From an uncultured Clostridia bacterium (lineage in GTDB: Bacteria > Bacillota > Clostridia > Christensenellales > Aristaeellaceae): DNA of 16,280 bases. The number at the start of each line of letters is the position of its first letter. Positions within the stretch are counted from its first letter, which is position 1. The position numbers and the translations under genes were made by a program. The stretch is taken from positions 1 to 16,280 of the forward strand of contig CALCUD010000133.1 of the NCBI GenBank assembly GCA_937906775.1, given 5' to 3'. This document shows positions 7,506 to 15,477 of the stretch, in pieces. The notes beneath the pieces were generated by a model. The model did no database searches and was not told where the DNA came from. It was given only the letters and a program-made list of their open reading frames with translations.

Positions 7506-8426
7506 ATGAAACGTTTCATTTCCATCCTGATCTGCATGGTTGTTGTTTTTGCCGGTGTTGCCTGTGCTGCGTCAGAACCGGGCCGGGAGTCGTTTCTGGG
7601 AACCATGCGGGTGGTCAACTGTGAGGAATGGGTCAGCCTGCGGGCCGAACCGGATACGAAGTCGGAACGGTTAGCGCAGATCCCTCTCGGAACGAATCTG
7701 GAAGACTGTTACCGTTATTCCGATGAATTCGTTTCTTGCGAATATGACGGGTGTTACGGCTACGTTTTGAACAAATATCTGCAGCCGGCCTCCACTTTCG
7801 GTACAGGACTGACGGTCAATGAGAAGATCAAAATGACGGAAGAGGAAATCATTTCCTGCGGGACGGTCATCCTGGATACCCGGATGGACGCGATCCGGAT
7901 CCTGGCATCAGCAGACACAGCCGGACAGGGAGAGCAGCTCCGTCTCGGCGTTTTTGTTGACAGCGAGCCGGTCTGGGGGTATTTGAGCACAATAGCCGAA
8001 GCCGCTCAACAGCGCGGAATAAACGCGTTTATCGGCGGTTCTTCGGCAGACCCGAAGATCATGATTTATAATATGGAAACCGGTCTGGCCATGCTGGAAC
8101 TGTGGAACGGAGAAATCAGATGGACAATCACTCCGGAGGAATGCTCGTTCGGAGCCGGAAATGCGGTGGCGGTTTCTGATGACGGAGTCATCTACATCGG
8201 AGGATGGGACGGACCGGATCCGATCGCGGTGTCCGCCGACGGCGTGATTTACTGGAAATCAGATGTCATGAGCGAGACCACTTTCGGATTGTGCAGGATT
8301 GAACTTAACATGGATGAGATTGACGCCTACTATGATTCGGGTGACGGTACGGTCAAGCTTGCGATGCTGGAATATAATACCGGTGAGTTGATCAGCGTGT
8401 CATATGCCGGAAAGAATGACATATAA
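7506..8426 (+). CDS. Exported SH3-domain protein with C-terminal PQQ-propeller-like segment
   Basis: 306 aa. Residues 1-21 are a Sec signal peptide (KR start, hydrophobic core, Ala-Cys-Ala before the cut). A lipobox reading of C20 is weak because position -3 is Gly. Residues about 33-93 form a bacterial SH3 domain: 'VSLRAEPDTKSERLAQIPLG' and then GYVLNKYL, the usual RxxPxxxSxxxxxxPxG pattern, which commonly binds peptidoglycan stem peptides or cell-wall proteins. After a less typical middle, residues about 217-252 carry two blade-like turns (AVSDDGVIYIGGWDG and AVSADGVIYW) reminiscent of PQQ beta-propeller strands, too few for a full propeller. Start: ATG with GGGAGGGA upstream. First gene of the exporter operon, 19 bp before the HlyD-like gene, so a wall-anchored accessory to the exporter is a fair inference. 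Confidence 0.75.
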   Translation: MKRFISILICMVVVFAGVACAASEPGRESFLGTMRVVNCEEWVSLRAEPDTKSERLAQIPLGTNLEDCYRYSDEFVSCEYDGCYGYVLNKYLQPASTFGTGLTVNEKIKMTEEEIISCGTVILDTRMDAIRILASADTAGQGEQLRLGVFVDSEPVWGYLSTIAEAAQQRGINAFIGGSSADPKIMIYNMETGLAMLELWNGEIRWTITPEECSFGAGNAVAVSDDGVIYIGGWDGPDPIAVSADGVIYWKSDVMSETTFGLCRIELNMDEIDAYYDSGDGTVKLAMLEYNTGELISVSYAGKNDI

Positions 8427-8445
8427 CTGAAGGAGAGATCGCCTG

Positions 8446-8922
8446 ATGGATAAGGGTATTTTCCGTGACAAAAGCATTCAAAAAGTATCATCTCCGGAGC
8501 AGTTGGACCGGTATGTCAAAGCAGGCAGCAGAGGCTATCTTGTTCTGCTGACAGCGATCATTTTACTGCTGGCGGGGACCTTGCTCTGGGCTTCCGTCGG
8601 AAAACTGGAAACCAAAACGGAAACGGGTTGCGCTGTACTGGACGGTACAGTGTACTGCCTGTTGAATGAAACCGACGGGGTGCGGATCAATACGGAACAT
8701 GCCATGCTGCGAATTCAGAATCAGGAATATGCAGACCTGACGGTTTCCGGACCGATGCTGACCGGAACGACCGGAGTGGATGAAAGGCTTATCAGATCAG
8801 AGGATATGGACGCGGAGGACTGGTGCTATCTGATCACCTGCAAGACTGATCTTGCGGACGATATATACCGTTGCGTTACTGTTCTAGATACTGTAAGTCC
8901 GTTGAAACTGATATTTAACTAA
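8446..8922 (+). CDS. Short HlyD-like NHLM-system secretion protein
   Basis: 158 aa. The N-terminus 'IFRDKSIQKVSSPEQLDRYV' matches the start of NHLM bacteriocin-system secretion proteins of the HlyD (membrane fusion) family, which begin with a similar 'SSPEQLD' segment. One transmembrane helix follows at about 30-50. The remaining ~105 residues form a small extracytoplasmic beta-rich domain. Family members are commonly about 400 aa with a coiled-coil hairpin; that hairpin is missing. The reading frame is clean with a good ribosome binding site (AAGGAGAG), so this looks like a short form and not a broken gene. A Gram-positive cell has no outer membrane to span, which may explain the loss. It would sit with the two ABC proteins coded directly downstream (16 bp gap). 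Confidence 0.65.
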   Translation: MDKGIFRDKSIQKVSSPEQLDRYVKAGSRGYLVLLTAIILLLAGTLLWASVGKLETKTETGCAVLDGTVYCLLNETDGVRINTEHAMLRIQNQEYADLTVSGPMLTGTTGVDERLIRSEDMDAEDWCYLITCKTDLADDIYRCVTVLDTVSPLKLIFN

Positions 8923-8938
8923 ACTGAGGATGGACAGC

Positions 8939-11098
8939 ATGGCAGAAAAGAAAAACGGTGTCCGCAGGACGCCGATGATCATTCAGATGGAGGCGCTGGA
9001 GTGCGGCGCCGCCTGCCTTACCATGATCCTGGCGTATTATGGGAAATGGATCCCGCTGGAACAGGTACGCGAGGATTGCGGAGTTTCCCGTGACGGGTCA
9101 AGAGCGTCCAACCTGCTCAAGGCCGCCCGCAGTTACGGAATGAAAACAAAGGCATACCGTATGGAGCCGGAACAGATCCGGAGCAACGGTGTTTTTCCGT
9201 GCATCATTCACTGGAATTTCAATCATTATGTTGTTCTGAAAGGCTTTCGCGGAAATTATGCATATCTGAACGATCCGGCACGGGGAGAAGTGCGCGTAAC
9301 AGCAGCGGAATTTGACGATGCTTTTACCGGAGTCTGTATGTTTTTTGAACCCGGCGAAAACTTTACTCCCGGCGGAAAGAAGAAAGGGATCATCACCTAT
9401 CTGAAAAAACGCGGTCAGGGGATCAAATGGATTGTTGCTTTTGTTATCCTGGCTACGCTGACGGAGAAACTGATCAGTGTGATTGAACCGGGATTTACCA
9501 GGATTTTCTATGATTATCTGCTGACGGGTAAAAATCCGGAATGGCTTACTCCCTTTACGGCAGCGCTCGGGTTGCTGACACTGCTTCGGCTGGTGGCGCA
9601 ATGGATCCTGACAGACGGAAACCGGAGAGCAAGCGCGAAACTGAACGCGGTCGGTTCCACATCATTTATGTGGAAAGTGCTTCGCCTTCCGATGTCTTTT
9701 TTCAGTCAGCGTATGAGCGGCGACATCCTTGAACGTGAAAACTCAAGCGGCAGTATTTCTGAAACACTGGTGAATACATTTGCACCTGCGGTTTTCGATC
9801 TGATCATGATGGTTGTATGGTTCGTGGCGATGATCCGGTACAACGTGCTTCTGACGGCGATCGGTCTGTTCGGTGTCCTTGCGAATGCCGGGATCAGCAC
9901 GATCATTACCAGACGTCAGGTCAATGTGCTCAGAGCCTCCATGAAGGATCGGGGAATGCTGAACACTTATACGGTCAACGGGATCAGCATGATCGAGACG
10001 ATCAAGGCCTCCGGCAGCGAAGACGGTTATTTTGAAAAATGGTCCGGATATCAGGCGGGCGTGAACAACGCGGATATCGAGTATGCCAGATTCAATCAGC
10101 GCGCCGGTATTTTGAGCAATATCGCGTCGACTGTTTCCGACACGGTGATCCTTTTCATCAGCGTCTGGCTTACTGTTCAGGGCCGTTATTCTCTGGGTAT
10201 GCTGACAGCGTTTCAGGCTTATCTGAATAATTTTACTTCTCCTGTCAGCAATCTGGTGTCGGCATTCAAGAGTATTCATGAAATGCGTACGGAAATGGAC
10301 CGCGTCGAAGATGTAATGGAATATCCGGATGATCCGGTTTTCAATGCAAAGTCGGAGGACGGAACTGCTTTGCACAAGTTATCGGGGGATATTGAACTCA
10401 AAAACATCGTTTTCGGATATTCCAAACTGGAAGAACCTCTGATCCGGGATTTCAGCCTGCATATTCCCGCGGGTTCGTCTGTAGCCCTGGTCGGAGGCTC
10501 CGGCAGCGGTAAATCCACAATGAGCAAACTGATCAGCGGTTTGTATCAGCCGTGGAGCGGCGAGATCCTTTTTGACGGAAAGACGATGACCGGGATTGAC
10601 CGTTCCGTTTTCAACGGCTCACTGTCTGTTGTGGATCAGGATATCACGCTGTTCCACGATTCCATCCGGGACAATATCCGGATGTGGGATGAGGCCATAG
10701 AAGATTTCGAAGTGATTCTGGCTGCGAGAGACGCGCAGATCCATCAGGATATCATGCAGCGGGAAGGCGGATATGATTACATTCTGGCCGAGAACGGAAT
10801 GGATTTTTCGGGCGGACAGCGTCAAAGACTTGAGATCGCGCGCGTGCTTGCACAGGATCCTACGATCTGTATTCTGGATGAAGCAACAAGTGCGCTTGAC
10901 GCGGAAACGGAGCAGAAAGTTATCCGCGCGATCCGGAATCGGGGAATTACCTGTATTGTAATCGCCCACAGACTCAGCACCATTCGTGACTGTGATCAGA
11001 TTCTGGTATTGGATCAGGGCGAAGTTGTTCAACAGGGAACGCATGATCAGCTGATTCGTGAAGAAGGTCTCTATGCTACGCTGGTAACAAGCGATTGA
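8939..11098 (+). CDS. NHLM-type peptidase-containing ABC exporter (C39 peptidase + TM + ATPase)
   Basis: 719 aa. Residues 1-~140 are a C39 cysteine protease: C22 in ALECGAACLTMIL, H96 in NHYVVLKG, D112 in LNDPARG. Such domains cut leader peptides after a double-Gly-type motif during export. Membrane segments span about 160-430, ATPase about 480-719: Walker A GGSGSGKST (K525), signature FSGGQRQRLEIARV, Walker B CILDEATSALD, switch His in IAHRLSTI. All catalytic residues are present. The pattern fits the NHLM peptidase/ATP-binding exporter (TIGR03796-type), given its two neighbours. I chose the ATG at 8939 because GAGGATGG lies 5 nt upstream; the ATG at 8930 has its Shine-Dalgarno touching it. 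Partner of the next gene, 13 bp downstream. Confidence 0.88.
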   Translation: MAEKKNGVRRTPMIIQMEALECGAACLTMILAYYGKWIPLEQVREDCGVSRDGSRASNLLKAARSYGMKTKAYRMEPEQIRSNGVFPCIIHWNFNHYVVLKGFRGNYAYLNDPARGEVRVTAAEFDDAFTGVCMFFEPGENFTPGGKKKGIITYLKKRGQGIKWIVAFVILATLTEKLISVIEPGFTRIFYDYLLTGKNPEWLTPFTAALGLLTLLRLVAQWILTDGNRRASAKLNAVGSTSFMWKVLRLPMSFFSQRMSGDILERENSSGSISETLVNTFAPAVFDLIMMVVWFVAMIRYNVLLTAIGLFGVLANAGISTIITRRQVNVLRASMKDRGMLNTYTVNGISMIETIKASGSEDGYFEKWSGYQAGVNNADIEYARFNQRAGILSNIASTVSDTVILFISVWLTVQGRYSLGMLTAFQAYLNNFTSPVSNLVSAFKSIHEMRTEMDRVEDVMEYPDDPVFNAKSEDGTALHKLSGDIELKNIVFGYSKLEEPLIRDFSLHIPAGSSVALVGGSGSGKSTMSKLISGLYQPWSGEILFDGKTMTGIDRSVFNGSLSVVDQDITLFHDSIRDNIRMWDEAIEDFEVILAARDAQIHQDIMQREGGYDYILAENGMDFSGGQRQRLEIARVLAQDPTICILDEATSALDAETEQKVIRAIRNRGITCIVIAHRLSTIRDCDQILVLDQGEVVQQGTHDQLIREEGLYATLVTSD

Positions 11099-11111
11099 GG
11101 ATGATGGACGA

Positions 11112-13304
11112 ATGGCAAATTGGTTTGAGGAATTGATCCGTCAGCGAAAACAAAACGATCTGCGGGCTCTGGAAGATACATTTACAGGAATCGCCAGAGT
11201 CCTGGACGGAAAAACCGCCTTCACGGGAACGGAGAGCCGTGAAGCGCTTTCCGGCAAGGTCATGGATCGGATCCTTCAGTATTACGGATGCGAGCCGGCC
11301 CGGAAAGTTCCCGGAGACGGGAATATGGACCGTTATCTGGAGAATGTATGCAGACCGCAGGGCATTATGCACAGACGGGTCCGTCTGGTTCGCAACTGGC
11401 ATCGGGACTGCAGCGGCGCGCTTCTGGCTTATCTGAAAGACAGCGGCGAACCGGTGGCCCTGATCCCAAACGGGACCGGGTTCAGTTTTGAACATCCCCG
11501 GACAGGAACACGGGTCAGAATCAACGGGAAAAATTCTGACGCGTTATTTGAACCGGAAGCGATCTGTTTCTATAAACCTTTTCCGCTGAAAAAGATTACG
11601 GTCCCCGGGTTGATTCAATTCGCTCTGCTGAACTGCCCGAAATCCGAGCTGATCATGATGATCGTTCTGACCGCGTTGATCTCTGTGGTCGGCCTGATCA
11701 TGCCGTCTCTGGTTCATTTTATCTATGACCGGTTGATCATGGACGGGAAAACGGCGCTTATTTTGAGCACTGCTGTTTTCTACTTCTGCGTTTCTGTCGG
11801 GACAATGCTGGTTTCCACAGCCCAATCCCTTCTTAACGAGCGAATTACGATCCGGATGAGAACGCAGATAGAAAGCGCGACCATGATGCGTATTCTCAGC
11901 CTTCCGGCACGTTTCTTCAGACAGTATTCCAGCGGCGAACTGAGCCAGAGATCCGGCTATGTAACGACCCTGTGCGAACAGTTGATCTCTTCGGTGATGA
12001 ATGTCAGCATGACTTCCGTTTTCTCTCTGATCTATATCGGAGCGATCATCCGTTACGCTGCGGCTCTGGTCGTTCCGGCGCTGATCATCCTGGCTGTTAC
12101 GGTTCTGTTCACTTTATATACCACCCGGCTACAGCGGTGGTTTACGGAGAAACGCATGGAAGTGGCCAACAAGGAAAGCGGCCGGACTTATGCGATGATT
12201 TCCGGAATCCAGAAGATCCGGCTGTGCGGGGCGGAAAACCGCGCTTTTGCACGTTGGGGTCAAATGAAGAGAGAAGAGATGGAGCTGCAATATGCCACTC
12301 CGGTCCTTTTGCGGATGAGTCCGGTTTTCTCTTTGCTGATCTCCTCGGTCGGCACGCTCGTTATGTATTATGTTGCCGCCGGCAACGGGATCAATCAGGC
12401 TGAATACGGCGCGTTTATGTCTGCGTACGGAATGGTTTCGGGCGCGTTTCTGTCGCTGGTCGGAATTGTACAGACGATTGCGACGATCCGCCCAACGCTG
12501 AAGATGATCCGGCCGATCCTTGAAGAGGAACCGGAAGCTGCTGAAAACAAGCCGGTGATCCAGTCTGTCAGAGGACGGATCGAATTGAATAACGTAACTT
12601 TCCGCTATGATGACAATATGCCTCTGATTCTGGACGATCTTTCACTGAAGATCGAACCGGGACAGTATGTTGCTGTCGTCGGACATACCGGTTGCGGAAA
12701 GTCTACGCTGATCCGGCTTCTGCTCGGCTTTGAAAAGCCGATGAAGGGCGCGATCTATTATGACGGCAAGGACATCAATTCCATTGACCTGAAGTCTCTG
12801 CGCCGGAGGATAGGCGTTGTCATGCAGGAAGGGCGGCTCTTTCAGGGCGACCTGTATTCAAACATCGTGATTTCCGCTCCCTGGCTTACGCTCGATGATG
12901 CCTGGGAGGCCGCCGAGATGGCGGGCATCGCCGAAGACATCAGACGGATGCCGATGGGCATGCATACGCTCGTCTCGGAAGGCTCCGGCGGTATCTCCGG
13001 AGGGCAGCGGCAGAGGCTGATGATAGCGAGAGCCATTGCACCGAAGCCGAAGGTCCTCATGTTCGACGAGGCGACTTCCGCTCTTGACAACATCACCCAG
13101 AAAAAGGTCTCGGAGTCTCTCGATTCTCTCAAGTGCACGAGAATCGTCATCGCTCACCGCCTGTCCACCATTCGCCACTGCGACAGAATCATTTGCCTTG
13201 ACGGCGGTCGCATCATCGAAGACGGTACATATGACGAGCTCATTGCAAAGAACGGATTCTTTGCAGAGCTTGTCTCGCGCCAGCGCATCGATCGTGATGC
13301 TTAA
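11112..13304 (+). CDS. NHLM-type second ABC exporter with non-peptidase N-terminal domain
   Basis: 730 aa. The first ~160 residues are not a C39 peptidase but a poorly conserved cytosolic domain ('MANWFEELIRQRKQNDLRAL...'). Membrane segments span about 170-450 and the ATPase about 490-730: Walker A GHTGCGKST (K530), Q-loop GVVMQEGRLF, signature ISGGQRQRLMIARAI, Walker B VLMFDEATSALD (D652/E653), switch His IAHRLSTI. This architecture next to a C39 exporter and a HlyD-like protein fits the second ATP-binding protein of NHLM systems (TIGR03797-type). Start ATG 11112 is the only in-frame choice; GAGG lies 11 nt upstream. Odd: codon use changes within the ATPase (about codons 543-576), from CTG-rich and nearly ATA-free to CTC- and ATA-rich, although the protein reads through intact. 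Confidence 0.85.
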   Translation: MANWFEELIRQRKQNDLRALEDTFTGIARVLDGKTAFTGTESREALSGKVMDRILQYYGCEPARKVPGDGNMDRYLENVCRPQGIMHRRVRLVRNWHRDCSGALLAYLKDSGEPVALIPNGTGFSFEHPRTGTRVRINGKNSDALFEPEAICFYKPFPLKKITVPGLIQFALLNCPKSELIMMIVLTALISVVGLIMPSLVHFIYDRLIMDGKTALILSTAVFYFCVSVGTMLVSTAQSLLNERITIRMRTQIESATMMRILSLPARFFRQYSSGELSQRSGYVTTLCEQLISSVMNVSMTSVFSLIYIGAIIRYAAALVVPALIILAVTVLFTLYTTRLQRWFTEKRMEVANKESGRTYAMISGIQKIRLCGAENRAFARWGQMKREEMELQYATPVLLRMSPVFSLLISSVGTLVMYYVAAGNGINQAEYGAFMSAYGMVSGAFLSLVGIVQTIATIRPTLKMIRPILEEEPEAAENKPVIQSVRGRIELNNVTFRYDDNMPLILDDLSLKIEPGQYVAVVGHTGCGKSTLIRLLLGFEKPMKGAIYYDGKDINSIDLKSLRRRIGVVMQEGRLFQGDLYSNIVISAPWLTLDDAWEAAEMAGIAEDIRRMPMGMHTLVSEGSGGISGGQRQRLMIARAIAPKPKVLMFDEATSALDNITQKKVSESLDSLKCTRIVIAHRLSTIRHCDRIICLDGGRIIEDGTYDELIAKNGFFAELVSRQRIDRDA
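12740..12850. other. Codon-usage breakpoint inside the second ABC exporter gene
   Basis: By hand count, Leu CTC is 3 of about 60 Leu codons in 11112-12740 but 7 of 16 in 12741-13304. I found one Ile ATA codon in the C39 exporter gene (719 codons) and one in the second exporter before this point, but 12 in the flippase (549 codons) and 3 in rqcP (80 codons). The frame is not disturbed. It marks a recombination junction or an assembly join; sequence alone cannot tell which. Confidence 0.55.
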
Positions 13305-13328
13305 AACCGTTTATAAAAGGAACAGCGA

Positions 13329-14978
13329 ATGAACAGAACAACTCCAAAAAAACAGAACTTCATGCACGGAGCCGCAATCCTCACTGTCGGCGTCGTGATA
13401 ATGAAGATTCTCGGCGCAATCTATAAGATTCCTCTCGGCTCCATTCTCGGAGACTACGGATACGGAATCTTTCTTGCAACCTACAACGTCTATAATATCT
13501 TCTTCACGCTTTCCACGGCCGGTCTTCCCGTCGCGCTGTCGCGGCTTATTGCCGAAGCCGATGCGAACGGCCGCATAAAGCAGGAAGAAAAGACCTTCAG
13601 AGCGGCGATCGCCACCTTCTCCGTGATAGGTGTGCTGTTCTCTTCTATCATGTTTTTCGGCAACGAATGGCTGGCCTCGGCATATCTGCAGAAGCCTGAG
13701 GCGGCCCTGAGCGTGAGAGCGATGGCACCGGCGATACTGCTCGTCTGCCTCGTTTCCGCCTACAGAGGCTACTGCCAGGGCAACGGGAACATGATTCCGA
13801 CGACGGTGGACGAGGTGCTCGAGGTCCTCTTCAAGGTCATTTCCGGCCTCCTCATTTCAGGCCTCCTCGTGAGAGCGGGGAAGGGGCTTCCGGAGGCCTC
13901 CGCAGGCGCGATACTTGGAGTTTCAATCGGCTCGGTCATCTCTCTGAGCTATATGCTCATCTATAAGAGAAGGAACTACTCCTCCCTCTCCTCAGCCTAC
14001 ACTGCAGGTGTTCATGACCCGAACGATACCCCCGACGACGATGAGACGGCCGACCCGATGAAAAAGATCGTCGGTGACATCCTGCGCATCGGTATTCCAA
14101 TTTCCCTCGGAGCGAGCATCATGGCTATTCTCAGCTCTCTGGACCCGGGAATCTGCCAGAGCAGGCTGGAGGCGGCAGGATACAGTCCTTATGAGGCGGG
14201 AGTGCTCTACGGAATCTATGCCAAGGTTCAGACGCTTTTCAATCTCCCCGCCGCGTTCATGACCCCGCTGACGATTTCCGTCGTTCCTGCGCTTGCAGGC
14301 GCCATCGCCTCCGGGAGAAGAGACGAGGCTGCCAGGACCTCGGAGGACGCCATGCGCATCGCATCGGTCGTCTCTATGCCTATGGGCGTCGGACTGGCCG
14401 TGCTTTCTTTCCCGATAGTCAACGTGCTCTATCCGAACAGCAATGAAGCGGGCCCGGGTCTGCTGAGCATCATGGGCGTAACGAGCTTCTTCGTCTGCAT
14501 AGTCCTGATGGAAAACGCAATTCTCCAGGCCTCCGGCAAGGAGCGCCTGCCGATGTATGCAATGGTCAGCGGCTCGATAGTGAAGATCATCATCAACTGC
14601 ATCATCATCGCGATTCCGAAAATCAATATCTACGGCGCACCCGTCGGAACGATGATAGGATACTTCTGGATGGCGGTTGCGGACTTTATCTTTATCCGCC
14701 GCTCTCTCCGCCAGTCGCCCAATCTCGCCCGCGTGCTCGGGAAACCTTTCGCGTGCAGCCTGCTCATGGGAGCGGTCGCAATAGCAATGTATCTCGCAGT
14801 CAGCGCCGTCATTCCGGGCGGCGGCAGACTCCGGATGACGGTCGGAATGATCGCGGCGATAGCCGCAGCGGCGGCAGTATACGTCATTGCGGCAATTAAG
14901 TTCAGAACAGTCACCTCAGATGACATGAAGCTCATTCCAGGCGGCGAAAAAGTGGCCCGAATACTCCATATGGCGTAA
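13329..14978 (+). CDS. Polysaccharide / lipid II flippase of the MurJ-YtgP-SpoVB group
   Basis: 549-aa polytopic membrane protein of the MOP superfamily, moving lipid-linked sugars across the cytoplasmic membrane. The N-terminus 'HGAAILTVGVVIMKILGAIY' with KIPLG and then DYGYGIFLATYNVYN is characteristic of the YtgP/SpoVB/YabM branch, as is GLPVALSRLIAEA. About 14 hydrophobic segments with a soluble Asp-rich loop near 230-245. Length matches YtgP (about 540). In sporulating Bacillota the spoVT/yabM - mazG - hup - yabO order is conserved; here hup and rqcP (yabO) follow, so this is most likely the YabM-position flippase, with mazG missing. Start: ATG with AAAGGAA 8 nt upstream, 24 bp after the ABC exporter. 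Codon use (CTC, ATA, AGA) differs from the genes to the left. Confidence 0.88.
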   Translation: MNRTTPKKQNFMHGAAILTVGVVIMKILGAIYKIPLGSILGDYGYGIFLATYNVYNIFFTLSTAGLPVALSRLIAEADANGRIKQEEKTFRAAIATFSVIGVLFSSIMFFGNEWLASAYLQKPEAALSVRAMAPAILLVCLVSAYRGYCQGNGNMIPTTVDEVLEVLFKVISGLLISGLLVRAGKGLPEASAGAILGVSIGSVISLSYMLIYKRRNYSSLSSAYTAGVHDPNDTPDDDETADPMKKIVGDILRIGIPISLGASIMAILSSLDPGICQSRLEAAGYSPYEAGVLYGIYAKVQTLFNLPAAFMTPLTISVVPALAGAIASGRRDEAARTSEDAMRIASVVSMPMGVGLAVLSFPIVNVLYPNSNEAGPGLLSIMGVTSFFVCIVLMENAILQASGKERLPMYAMVSGSIVKIIINCIIIAIPKINIYGAPVGTMIGYFWMAVADFIFIRRSLRQSPNLARVLGKPFACSLLMGAVAIAMYLAVSAVIPGGGRLRMTVGMIAAIAAAAAVYVIAAIKFRTVTSDDMKLIPGGEKVARILHMA

Positions 14979-14994
14979 AAAATGCAATTTTTTC

Positions 14995-15023
14995 TTGATT
15001 ATATCGGGAAAATGTGGTAATAT
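14995..15023 (+). promoter_or_regulatory. hup promoter
   Basis: TTGATT (14995-15000), 17-bp spacer, TAATAT (15018-15023), 75 bp before the hup ATG. The leader to 15097 holds only a weak 4-bp stem (15065-15077). Confidence 0.65.
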
Positions 15024-15097
15024 ACGCATTGCTTGCGCTTAGCGGGCATTTTAATCATAAAAAACGGCTTTTTGCCGAAAAATCAGGAGGATTTATA

Positions 15098-15413
15098 ATG
15101 AACAAAGTTGAACTCGCAGCTGTTGTTGCCGGAAAGACCGGGATGACGAAGAAGGCAAGAGCGTACAATGGCACAGCTTCTTGAAGCTAAGAAGGCAGCT
15201 GAAGCTGCTGTCGGTGCTGCTGTTGAAGCAATCGCAGAAGCTCTTGCCGCAGGCGAGAAGGTTCAGATAGTCGGATTCGGTTCTTTCGAAGTCAAAGAGC
15301 GCGCTGCATATACCGGTCATGATCCCCGCACTATGAAGACCATTGAAATCCCTGCAAGCCGCAACCCGTCCTTCAAGGCCGGCAAGGCTCTCAAGGATGC
15401 AGTCGCAAAATAA
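15098..15413 (+). pseudogene. hup: HU-family DNA-binding protein gene, interrupted by a 40-bp insertion
   Basis: HU is the small dimeric nucleoid protein that bends DNA. The ATG at 15098 has AGGAGG 7 nt upstream and reads MNKVELAAVVAGKTGMTKK, a textbook HU start. The frame then runs into nonsense and a TGA after 28 codons. The rest (VQIVGFGSFEVKERAA, IEIPASRNPSFKAGKALKDAV) is in another frame, open from 15147. The two 9-bp copies of AAGAAGGCA at 15149-15157 and 15189-15197 are 40 bp apart; removing one unit gives a continuous 91-aa HU reading GMTKKAAEAAVGAAVEAI. A shorter product from the ATG at 15168 (81 aa, MAQLLEAKKAAEAAV) is possible but lacks the normal first helix and has only a weak ribosome binding site. 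Real disruption, novel N-terminus or assembly error remain open. Promoter and terminator are intact. Confidence 0.8.
15149..15197 (+). repeat. 9-bp direct repeats bounding a 40-bp insertion
   Basis: AAGAAGGCA occurs at 15149-15157 and 15189-15197. The DNA between contains a near-palindrome, AGCTTC-TT-GAAGCT (15175-15188). One repeat unit (40 bp, not a multiple of three) is surplus relative to a normal HU gene. Confidence 0.8.
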
Positions 15414-15430
15414 TCATTCCGATTGAAAGC

Positions 15431-15458
15431 AAAAGGCAGCGGTTCCGCTGCCTTTTTT
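15431..15458 (+). terminator. Rho-independent terminator after hup
   Basis: GC-rich stem AAAGGCAGCG / CGCTGCCTTT around a tight GTTC turn, followed by a T run. It starts 17 bp after the hup stop codon. rqcP begins 20 bp further on, so it would depend on readthrough or an unseen promoter. Confidence 0.9.
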
Positions 15459-15477
15459 ATTCTGAAAGGAGTACGCT

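Noticed and set aside
7506..7571. Lipoprotein signal at C20 of the SH3 protein
   Set aside because: The residues before the Cys (G-V-A) do not fit a lipobox, which needs an aliphatic residue at -3; a type I cut after Ala-Cys-Ala fits better.
15065..15077. Hairpin CGGC-TTTTT-GCCG in the hup leader as a riboswitch or terminator
   Set aside because: Only a 4-bp stem and no T run on the plus strand; too weak to call.
15098..15197. Programmed ribosomal frameshift in hup
   Set aside because: Frameshifting would leave 13 foreign residues inside the conserved HU helices; the 9-bp direct repeats and exact restoration on removing 40 bp point to an insertion.
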